From NCBI GenBank assembly GCA_945904015.1, contig CAMDPK010000046.1, forward strand, positions 1 through 45,920: a stretch of DNA of 45,920 bases. The letters are read 5' to 3'. This document shows, in pieces, positions 31,435 through 38,987 of this stretch. This DNA comes from Candidatus Kuenenia stuttgartensis. Its GTDB lineage: Bacteria > Planctomycetota > Planctomycetia > Planctomycetales > Planctomycetaceae. How positions within the stretch are numbered: the first letter of the stretch is position 1; each line of letters opens with the position of its first letter. Below the pieces are notes generated by a model, which was not told the origin of the DNA, searched no databases, and saw only the letters and a program-made list of their open reading frames with translations. Both the position numbers and the translations under genes were made by a program.

Positions 31435-32571
31435 ATGGTGATGCACCTCGAAGCTCGCGGGCTGATTTCTGATGCGACACTGCGATCCGATGCCGAGCGG
31501 ATCAGTTATTTCACCGCGTTGTGTCCGCTGCGATCGGGGACAATGCTGGCGGGGTTTCAAGTGGGGCCAGCCAAGCATGGGCCGGACAATACCATCGGTT
31601 TGTGTCGCTCGACCGACGGCGGCGAGAGTTGGACCGCGATCCCGGTTCGGTTTGAGACTCGGCTGGGGGGAACTCCGGGTTCGCTCGCCGGGGGCGAGAT
31701 GGTCGAAGTCGCTCCGGGTCGCGTGCTGCTGTTCGCGACGTGGTTCGATCGCAGCGACCGCGAGCGTCCGCTGTTCGATCCCGTCACTGAGGGCATCTTG
31801 CGCAGCCGAGAACTCATGGCCGTCTCGAATGACGAGGGTCTGACCTGGAGTGCGTGGCGCGAGTTGCCAATTCCGGGCCTGACCGGATGTGCGATGTGCG
31901 GTCCGGTCACGTCGTGGTCCGACGGAACAATCGCGTTCGCGTTCGAGAGCTTCAAAGAGTTCGACGACCTCAAACCCGCGCGGCACGCCGCGTGGTTGTT
32001 GATCTCGCGCGATGGCGGCGAGACGTTCGATCCGCCGTGGCGAATAGCTCAGCATCCTGAGCACTCACTGTATTACTGGGATCAGCGGTTGTGCGCGACT
32101 GCGACGCCCGGCGAATTCATCGCGCTATTTTGGACGCACGACCTCGCAGCGAAACGCGATCGTCGAGTGCATTTTTTGCGAGCGTCGATTCACGACGCTC
32201 AACCTCTGCCGTTACCGACCGAGACGACGCTGCCCGGTCAAATCGCCGCGCCGGTGTTGCTCGCAGACGGCCGTTTGTTCGCGTTCGTCGTGGACCGCGA
32301 TCAGCCTGGCACGCTGACTCTGTGGCAATCGCCGGACGGCGGGATCACTTGGCCGAGCGATGCTCGGCTGGTCGTCCATCAGCAGCAAGAATTGGCGAAG
32401 TTGTCCCAAGGCCGCGACCACATCGACTTCGCTCAGTACTGGGAGGACATGGGCAAATGGACCTTCGGCCATCCCGCAATTCGTCGGTTGTCCGATGACC
32501 GACTGCTGTTGGCGTTCTATGCCGGCTCGCCCGACCGCATGAGTATTCATTGGGCACGCGTTCAAATTTGA
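31435..32571 (+). CDS. Sialidase-like BNR/Asp-box propeller protein (2)
   Basis: A 378-aa propeller with four Asp-boxes (STDGGESW, SNDEGLTW, SRDGGETF, SPDGGITW). No signal peptide is seen. GGAG about 8 nt before ATG 31435 sets the start; the longer open frame overlaps the lipoprotein gene and is ignored. It is only distantly similar to the propeller at 20484. It could be an exo-glycosidase or a non-catalytic propeller; the catalytic residues are not assignable by eye. The DNA-alkylation-repeat gene follows after 16 nt, although a functional link is unlikely. Confidence 0.82.
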   Translation: MVMHLEARGLISDATLRSDAERISYFTALCPLRSGTMLAGFQVGPAKHGPDNTIGLCRSTDGGESWTAIPVRFETRLGGTPGSLAGGEMVEVAPGRVLLFATWFDRSDRERPLFDPVTEGILRSRELMAVSNDEGLTWSAWRELPIPGLTGCAMCGPVTSWSDGTIAFAFESFKEFDDLKPARHAAWLLISRDGGETFDPPWRIAQHPEHSLYYWDQRLCATATPGEFIALFWTHDLAAKRDRRVHFLRASIHDAQPLPLPTETTLPGQIAAPVLLADGRLFAFVVDRDQPGTLTLWQSPDGGITWPSDARLVVHQQQELAKLSQGRDHIDFAQYWEDMGKWTFGHPAIRRLSDDRLLLAFYAGSPDRMSIHWARVQI

Positions 32572-32587
32572 TACCAGGAGAACTCTC

Positions 32588-33295
32588 ATGACCGCTGACG
32601 AGATTGTGAAAGAACTGAAGAAACTTGGTTCGGACGCCTACAAGCAGACGCTGCGCAACCACTGCATCCCGGAACCTTTCTTCGGGGTGAAGGTCGAAGA
32701 GCTCAAGAAGTTTCAAAATCGGATCAAGCAGGATTACCGGCTGGCGTTGGATCTCTATGACACCGGCATCTACGACGCGATGTATCTGGCCGGGTTGATC
32801 GCCGATGACGCGAAGATGACCAAGAAAGATCTGCGCCAATGGCTCAAGCAGGCGAAGTGCGACATTCTCATCGCTTACACCGTTCCCTGGGTCGCGGCCC
32901 AAAGCCCGCACGGTTGGGAATTGGCTCTGGAATGGATCGAGTCCAAACAGGAAGACGTGGCCTCGGCCGGCTGGGCCACGCTTCGCAGCTTGGTGTCCGT
33001 CAAGGAAGACGCGGACCTCGACCTGGCTGAGTTGAAGAAACTCTTGCAGCGCGTGCAAAAGACGATTCACACGCAGCCGAACAACGTCCGCTCGCTCATG
33101 AACGGCTTTGTCATCGCCGTGGGGAGTTACGTGAAGTCGCTCGCGGAGTTGGCTGTCCAGACGGGAACAAAGATTGGCAAAGTCACGGTGGACATGGGGG
33201 GCACCGCCTGCAAAGTTCCGTTCGCGCCGGAATACATCGAGAAGGCCCGGAAGCGCGGGACGCTCGAAAAGAAGCGCAAGTCGACAAAATGTTGA
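32588..33295 (+). CDS. DNA alkylation repeat (AlkD-like HEAT) protein
   Basis: A 235-aa all-helical protein of the DNA alkylation repeat family (AlkC/AlkD-like), whose HEAT-type solenoid removes alkylated bases from DNA. Motifs are MTADEIVKELKKLGSDAYKQ, HCIPEPFFGVKVEELKKFQ and TVPWVAAQSPHGWELALEWI. The lysine-rich C-terminal tail (KARKRGTLEKKRKSTK) may aid DNA contact. AGGAG lies 7 nt before ATG 32588. Catalytic activity is not proven; some members lack it. It is followed after 69 nt by the PH/zinc-ribbon gene. Confidence 0.85.
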   Translation: MTADEIVKELKKLGSDAYKQTLRNHCIPEPFFGVKVEELKKFQNRIKQDYRLALDLYDTGIYDAMYLAGLIADDAKMTKKDLRQWLKQAKCDILIAYTVPWVAAQSPHGWELALEWIESKQEDVASAGWATLRSLVSVKEDADLDLAELKKLLQRVQKTIHTQPNNVRSLMNGFVIAVGSYVKSLAELAVQTGTKIGKVTVDMGGTACKVPFAPEYIEKARKRGTLEKKRKSTKC

Positions 33296-33364
33296 GCGAC
33301 GGTCGAATCAGATGCCCGCGATTTGTGGTGGCCTCTCAAGAGTCACACCCCGGAAGGATGCGAC

Positions 33365-34351
33365 ATGTCAGAAGACGTTGAAGTGCCCACTCCTGCCGAA
33401 GTTGTCCAAGCGCAGCTCAACAAGCTCAAGCTGTCGCTCGATGCCGAGATTCCGTATCGGCTGGCGACGGTCTTCGCGAAAATCAGCGGCTGGGGAGCCA
33501 AAGGGGAAATCAAACGCCGAGCCAAATTGATCAAGCAGATCGAACCGACGCTGAAGAAAATGTTGTTGCCCAAAGAGGAAGTCTTGTATGTCGCCAAGGG
33601 AACGCAAAGCTCGACCACCGAGACGCTGTTCATGGGAGCCTACTGGGCCGCAGTTCTGAATCAGACGGTGTTCGTGCTGACGAACCTGCGCATCTTGATG
33701 CTCCGTTCCAAGAGCAACGGCAAGCCGACACACACGTTTTGGGTGCTGTACTACAGCGAGATCGATCTGTTCCAACCCAACTGGATGGGTGCGCTGAAGC
33801 TCAAGACGAAGGATGGCAAGAATGTGACCTTCACTGGCTTTCCCAAGCTCGACCGCAAAGCGATGCCGACAATCTTTCAAGACGCCTTGGACAACTATCG
33901 CAAGTTGAACTTTCACCCGACTGTCTCGCAGTCGCGCGAGAACCTGTGCAGCCACTGCTTTCAAGTCGTGCCAAAGGATTGCTACGTCTGCCGGAATTGC
34001 GGCTCGGATTTTTGGATTCCCAAGGAACTGGCGCTGCGCAGTTTGATCTTCCCGTCGTGGGGCGACTTCTGCATGAAGCATTACCATTTCGCGACGGTGG
34101 AATTGATCGGCTATGCCTTCAGTTGGTGGTGGGCGATCAGAATTTTGACTCGTGCCATTCCCGGGGAAGGCTGGATCGCCGTGGGCCTGATCTTCATCTT
34201 TGCGCATCCGGTGGACGCGATCCTGACGTACTCGGTTGCGAAGAAGGGCTTGAGCCCACGCCACGGCCCGGATGAGGCACGCGCTCTGGCGGAACAATCA
34301 GCCGACACGGACGAAGGGGACGAAGAACTGCTGGAGGCCGAGGAAGCGTAG
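33365..34351 (+). CDS. PH-like domain, zinc ribbon and membrane segment protein
   Basis: A 328-aa protein. About residues 70-180 look like a bacterial PH domain (EEVLYVAKG, TVFVLTNLRILML, YYSEIDLFQPNWMGALKLKT). A zinc ribbon follows (CSHC at 195-198, CYVCRNC at 206-212), then two hydrophobic segments (about 230-285) and an acidic C-terminal tail. It is probably a membrane-associated cytoplasmic protein. GGAAGG about 8 nt before ATG 33365 supports the start. No known function; similar modular proteins occur in planctomycetes and in phospholipid-binding families. Confidence 0.7.
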   Translation: MSEDVEVPTPAEVVQAQLNKLKLSLDAEIPYRLATVFAKISGWGAKGEIKRRAKLIKQIEPTLKKMLLPKEEVLYVAKGTQSSTTETLFMGAYWAAVLNQTVFVLTNLRILMLRSKSNGKPTHTFWVLYYSEIDLFQPNWMGALKLKTKDGKNVTFTGFPKLDRKAMPTIFQDALDNYRKLNFHPTVSQSRENLCSHCFQVVPKDCYVCRNCGSDFWIPKELALRSLIFPSWGDFCMKHYHFATVELIGYAFSWWWAIRILTRAIPGEGWIAVGLIFIFAHPVDAILTYSVAKKGLSPRHGPDEARALAEQSADTDEGDEELLEAEEA

Positions 34352-34529
34352 ATCAAGTTCTCACGACGTCGATTCGGTGGCTTGATCCTGGCAATTCCAG
34401 AGCAGCGGACAACGATGTTGGCTTTCCCTCTTTGACCTGCGGCGCATCAGGAATCTCGATGCCGAACTATGGGTCGCCAATTCCGCAACTCGGTCTCAGA
34501 TGCTGAACATCAGTTGAAAAAGGTGGACG

Positions 34530-37235
34530 CTATTGAGCGTCAATCGAGTAATAGAGCGTGTCTGTTCGCAGACGGATTGTGTCGCCAGGAGAAACGTTCG
34601 AGGTCGGCTGTCCGAACTGATCGAGCGCGGTGACTTTGAGTTTGCTGGCATCAGAGCGTTTCAATCGAACCACACCTTCGAGATTGCGGACCACCCACGG
34701 GTTCTCGCCGATGGACGTGATACGGTGGCGGCGGTCGCCTAGCGATTCGGTGCGGAAGTTGGTCGGCTTCTCTTCGGTCATCACTTGCAGCAGCATTCGC
34801 TTTGATGTTGCCAGCGGTTGGTTGTCGAGGCTGACGACGACCGCATGCGCGACGTCGAGCGGGATCGAGAGTGTCACATCAGCGAGCGTGATCTCGCCGG
34901 CCGATGCGAGGTTGTCACTGGCTCCTTGAGCGGCGGGGGCGTTGATTGTCAGGATGCCTCGGCCCCAATCGAGTTTCAGTTCGCCGGTCTGACTGGTGAC
35001 GTGCTTCTTCGCGTGGTCGATGAAGGGTGCGAGTGATTGCAGTTTGACGGCCGGAGATTGAGAGTCTTTTGTCGTTCGGCTTTCCTGTCGCGGAGCGACA
35101 GGGCTACGAAACGCGACTCGCGTGCGACCGACGTAGTGGATCAGAGGGTCGATGCGTTGGCCTTGTTTGAGCGTTGTGTCTTGCGGGACGTCTTTCAGCC
35201 GCAGTTCGTCGAACGCGGCGTCTTGCGGCAGCGGGGTGCCTTGCAGTTTCAGCAAGTCCTCGACCGCGAGCGTCACGTCGGCCAGCACCTCGCCGGTCTT
35301 CACGAGGCCGCGGCGATAGATCAACGCGGCGGCGGGAAACTGGCCGAGTTGCGTCGGAGCGGTCAGCGTCCACGGCTGCATGAAGTAGCCCGGCTTGACC
35401 GACCAATCGACTCCGTCCTTGGCGAAGTGAACGATGCAGTCGCTGTCCTGCAACGCTCCGAACGCGGCGAGATACAGCGGAGCTTCGCCGCGACGCCGGT
35501 TGGGCCGGTTCCATGTCGTTTCGGAGATCATCGACGGCTTGTCATCATAGCTGGGGTCCATCGCCGGATGCACGAACGACGCCGGCTTGCCCGGCTCTTC
35601 GTTCTCGAATCGCAGCGCGCTGCGGTCGGCATACGAGTGCCCGTCGCGGATCGACCACTCGGAGAATTGCCCCTCGTTGCGGCAGCCGAAGTAGCCGTGC
35701 CGGTCGATGAAGTCCCCCATCGTGTAGGTGAATTTCTCCAGCGGCCCGAAGATCTCCGGACTGGCGTTCGCCCAATTCGACGCGGTGATCAAGCCTCTGA
35801 AGCCAAGGCCGCGTAGGAAGCGTGACGATTCGTCGTAGAAGCGGCGTTGTAATTCGGTCAGGAACCGCGCGGTGTCTTGATCGCGCGGCGTTCGTTCGTG
35901 AGCAATGTTCCACAACGGACGAAATCCGATTCGTCCATCAGCCGGAGCATCGCGGGAAATCTTCTGCCCATTCCACGCGGTGTAGGCCTTGTCGAGCGAT
36001 CCGTGCTTCGCCTTTAACCACTCAGCAAACTGTTGTTCCAGCAACCGAAGCTGCCGATCGGGAATGTTCTTTTCGTTGAACGTCCAGAAGAAGAACGAAT
36101 CCTCGTTGATGAGTTCCGCTCCGAACACAGCCGGCTCGTCGATCAGCCGCTTGCCGGTGGTCGGGCTGGGCGTTGTGAGCAACGCCTGCCACCAGCCGCG
36201 ATACTTCTCTTGAAACTTCGCGTTGAAATAGAGCGTCGCGAAGGCGTGCGACTTGCCGTCGTAGCCGGGCAACCAATCGAGGTTCGCCGGCGGATCGAGC
36301 CACAACGGGAAGTAAATCGAGAAGTGCGTGTAGATGCCTTCGGCTTTCATTGCCTCGACCACATCGAACGCCCGTTGAATCTTGGCAGGATCGACTTCGC
36401 CGCGCTTGTCGAACAGCGGCCCGTGCAGCCGCACGAGATTGACGCCGTACTTCGCCAACTGCCGAGCCTCGCGTTTCAACTCGTCTCGCGACTTCGCCGC
36501 CGCGCCGTTGACCGCCCAAAATCGCACTGGCTCCCCGGTTTGGCTGTGAATGAAACTGCCATCCTTCGCAGCGATGAAGCCGTGCTCGCCTGCTGCTTTC
36601 TCGTTGAGAAAACGTAAGTCAATCGCTGACGACGCCTCAAACTTGTCGGCGGACGGATCGAATGCGAACCAACCCTTCTCATTCGAGGCCACGGCCTTCG
36701 CAATCTCACCCGGCTTCAGAATGCCTCGCGGAGTGAACGGCTCGGTCGAAAGCACGAAGCAATCCAACCCGCCGTGATTGTTGTTGTCGCTGTGCATGCG
36801 GAAGCGAATCGAGTTCGCTCCGCGCTTCAACTCGACGTTTCCGATCTTCACCCACGCGATGAATCGCAGGTCGAGCTTCCCGTCTCCCGCGATGTTGGCC
36901 GCGTCGCGTGCGTTCTTCTCAAACTCAATCGCCTGCCAGTCCGCATCGTTCAGCCGGAACGACAGCTTTGTTGCCGTTGGATTCGCGCGAACCCAGAACT
37001 CGAACTTTCCACCCTGCTTCGCGGTGACCGGGTACTCCGCCTCCCCCGGCTTCTTGTCCGCGAAGTTGCTGATCCAGTCGCCGCCGGAAAGTTGCTCCTT
37101 CTTGATTTGGTCGTACCAGGGATGCCGATTCATCGTGGACTTGGCCGGCTTCTCCGCTTCGACCCAAATCGTTTCGGCCCGCGCCCACGAAGCAATCAGA
37201 CACAAGAGACTGACAGCCACTCCGAGAACTTTCAT
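34530..37235 (-). CDS. Exported clan GH-A-like glycosidase with N-terminal CBM-like domain
   Basis: A 901-aa protein with a signal peptide (1-20, ending ARA). Residues about 21-165 form a CBM-like jelly roll (TIWVEAEKP, FEFWVRANPTATKLSFRL). A TIM-barrel glycosidase core follows: NLVRLHGP, a candidate acid/base Glu in ELINEDSFFF (about 378) and a candidate nucleophile Glu in SMISETTWNRPN (about 572), as expected for GH5-type or beta-galactosidase/mannanase-type clan GH-A enzymes. The C-terminal ~300 residues are beta-rich. GAGG lies 9 nt before ATG 37235. The substrate is not fixed; the enzyme is likely extracytoplasmic. It is a stand-alone minus-strand gene. Confidence 0.8.
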   Translation of the reverse strand: MKVLGVAVSLLCLIASWARAETIWVEAEKPAKSTMNRHPWYDQIKKEQLSGGDWISNFADKKPGEAEYPVTAKQGGKFEFWVRANPTATKLSFRLNDADWQAIEFEKNARDAANIAGDGKLDLRFIAWVKIGNVELKRGANSIRFRMHSDNNNHGGLDCFVLSTEPFTPRGILKPGEIAKAVASNEKGWFAFDPSADKFEASSAIDLRFLNEKAAGEHGFIAAKDGSFIHSQTGEPVRFWAVNGAAAKSRDELKREARQLAKYGVNLVRLHGPLFDKRGEVDPAKIQRAFDVVEAMKAEGIYTHFSIYFPLWLDPPANLDWLPGYDGKSHAFATLYFNAKFQEKYRGWWQALLTTPSPTTGKRLIDEPAVFGAELINEDSFFFWTFNEKNIPDRQLRLLEQQFAEWLKAKHGSLDKAYTAWNGQKISRDAPADGRIGFRPLWNIAHERTPRDQDTARFLTELQRRFYDESSRFLRGLGFRGLITASNWANASPEIFGPLEKFTYTMGDFIDRHGYFGCRNEGQFSEWSIRDGHSYADRSALRFENEEPGKPASFVHPAMDPSYDDKPSMISETTWNRPNRRRGEAPLYLAAFGALQDSDCIVHFAKDGVDWSVKPGYFMQPWTLTAPTQLGQFPAAALIYRRGLVKTGEVLADVTLAVEDLLKLQGTPLPQDAAFDELRLKDVPQDTTLKQGQRIDPLIHYVGRTRVAFRSPVAPRQESRTTKDSQSPAVKLQSLAPFIDHAKKHVTSQTGELKLDWGRGILTINAPAAQGASDNLASAGEITLADVTLSIPLDVAHAVVVSLDNQPLATSKRMLLQVMTEEKPTNFRTESLGDRRHRITSIGENPWVVRNLEGVVRLKRSDASKLKVTALDQFGQPTSNVSPGDTIRLRTDTLYYSIDAQ

Positions 37236-37465
37236 CGTGTGGTTCCTCTACGAACAGGAAGGATACATCGCGCGGCTCACACAGCCGTCATTGGCTTGAG
37301 CGACCGTCGCAGCGAAATCCGTGAAGTAGCCGCGCGCGTGTCGAATGACCGGAGCTTTCCAGACTTGGCGACGATGAGCGAGTTCTTCGTCGTTCGCATG
37401 CAACGTGATGTTGCTGGCTATTCCAATTCAGAGCAGTCATGCGTTGATCCTGACGGAGAGTCGTG

Positions 37466-38845
37466 TCATGCCAAAATCGAATGCGCCACTTCGCCGTGCA
37501 CGTCCGTCAAACGAAAATCTCGGCCGGAGTAGCGATAAGTCAGTTTCGTGTGGTCGATCCCCAGCAGATGCAGCATCGTCGCGTGAAGGTCATGCACGCT
37601 CATGCGATTCTCGACCGCTTTGACTCCGAGTTCGTCGGTCGCGCCGTAGGCCATGCCCCCTTTCACTCCGCCGCCGGCCAGCCACATGCTGAAGCCGGTG
37701 GCGTGATGGTTGCGGCCTGTCACCCCTTGAGCGGTCGGTGTCCGGCCAAACTCGCCACCCCAGAGGATCAGCGTTTCGTCGAAGAGACCTCGCGACTTCA
37801 GATCGCGGATCAGCGCGGCGATTGCTTGATCGCTGTTCTTCGCGTCGCGGACATGGTCCTTGATGTCGCCGTGAGCATCCCAAGGTTGGCCGCTGCCGTA
37901 GAAGAGTTGCACCGTCCGCACGCCACGCTCAACCAGCCGGCGAGCGATCAAGCAGCCGTCCGCAAACTGGCCGGGACCGTAGAGCTTGCGAGTCTCTTCG
38001 GACTCACGCGTGATGTCGAACGCATCCTGAGCTTCAAACTGCATGCGGTACGCCATCTCCAGCGAACCGATCCGGGCTTCGAGTTGATTGTCCGCGCCAC
38101 GAGTGGCGAGATGCTCCTTGTTCATCTTCTGCATCAGGTCGAGCAACCGGCGCTGCTCGGTCGGCGGCAGGTGTTGGTTGTTGATGTGGCTGATGATTTT
38201 CTTGGGATCGAGCTGCCCGTTGTTGATGTGCGTCCCTTGATAAATGCCCGGCAGAAAACTGTTCGACCACAACGCCGGCCCGACGACCGGCTTGCCCGGA
38301 CACAACACGACGAAGCCCGGCAGGTTTTGGTTCTCGGTCCCCAGCCCGTAGTTCAGCCACGAGCCCATGCACGGGCGCGTCGGCTGCTGCGTGCCGGAGT
38401 TCATCATGAAGAGGCCCGGCTCGTGGTTCGGAGTGCTCGTAAACATCGAGCGGATGACGCAGAGGTCATCCATGTACTCGCCGAGATGCGGATAGATTTC
38501 GCTGATTGGCAGACCGCATTCCCCGCGCTGCTGGAACTTAAATGGCGAGGGCATGTAGTTCCCGCCCGGCCCTGGTTTCCCTGCTTGTCTCACGAGTTCC
38601 GGTTTTGGATCGAAGGTGTCGACGTGCGACGGACCTCCGTTCATAAACAGGAAAATGAGATGCTTCGCCTTCGCCGCAAAGTGCGGAGTCTTCGGAGCGA
38701 GCGGTTCATTGCTCAACGTCGATTCCGCAGCGGCTCTGTGTTCGTCGGACAGCACAGACGCCAAACCCAACATGCCGAAGCCGGCGGCCGAACGAGTCAA
38801 CATGTCGCGGCGAGAAATCGGTGAGACGTCGATTGATTGAGTCAT
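37466..38845 (-). CDS. DUF1501 family exported protein (4)
   Basis: A 459-aa DUF1501 protein. The Tat leader is SRRDMLTRSAAGFGMLGLAS. Core motifs are IFLFMNGGPSHVDTFDPKP, GCLIARRLVERGVRTVQLF, WGGEFGRTP and a C-terminal HDLHATMLHLLGIDHTKLT. GGAG lies 9 nt before ATG 38845. The upstream gene on the same strand is the cytochrome-DUF1549-DUF1553 protein, the usual partner, 142 nt away with a palindrome (38894-38960) between them. It resembles the DUF1501 at 7068 more than the other copies (shared LAPK..HF..KAK segment). Confidence 0.9.
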   Translation of the reverse strand: MTQSIDVSPISRRDMLTRSAAGFGMLGLASVLSDEHRAAAESTLSNEPLAPKTPHFAAKAKHLIFLFMNGGPSHVDTFDPKPELVRQAGKPGPGGNYMPSPFKFQQRGECGLPISEIYPHLGEYMDDLCVIRSMFTSTPNHEPGLFMMNSGTQQPTRPCMGSWLNYGLGTENQNLPGFVVLCPGKPVVGPALWSNSFLPGIYQGTHINNGQLDPKKIISHINNQHLPPTEQRRLLDLMQKMNKEHLATRGADNQLEARIGSLEMAYRMQFEAQDAFDITRESEETRKLYGPGQFADGCLIARRLVERGVRTVQLFYGSGQPWDAHGDIKDHVRDAKNSDQAIAALIRDLKSRGLFDETLILWGGEFGRTPTAQGVTGRNHHATGFSMWLAGGGVKGGMAYGATDELGVKAVENRMSVHDLHATMLHLLGIDHTKLTYRYSGRDFRLTDVHGEVAHSILA

Positions 38846-38893
38846 CTGCGAGGCTCCGAAAGAGAGTCTTCGTTTTCTATGCTGGGGCGGTTC

Positions 38894-38960
38894 GGCGAAC
38901 GGGGGGCGTCAGCCCCCTGTTGTGCTGAGGAAACCAGGGGGCTGACGTCCCCCGTTCGCC
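38894..38960. repeat. Palindromic element between DUF1553 and DUF1501 genes (26-nt arms)
   Basis: Arms 38894-38919 (GGCGAACGGGGGGCGTCAGC and CCCCTG) and 38935-38960 pair with one G/T-type mismatch; spacer 15 nt. It lies between the stop at 38988 and the start at 38845 of an otherwise operon-like pair, where it may reduce read-through. Confidence 0.9.
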
Positions 38961-38987
38961 AGGCTCCCTCGATCCGTTAGAGTAGAA

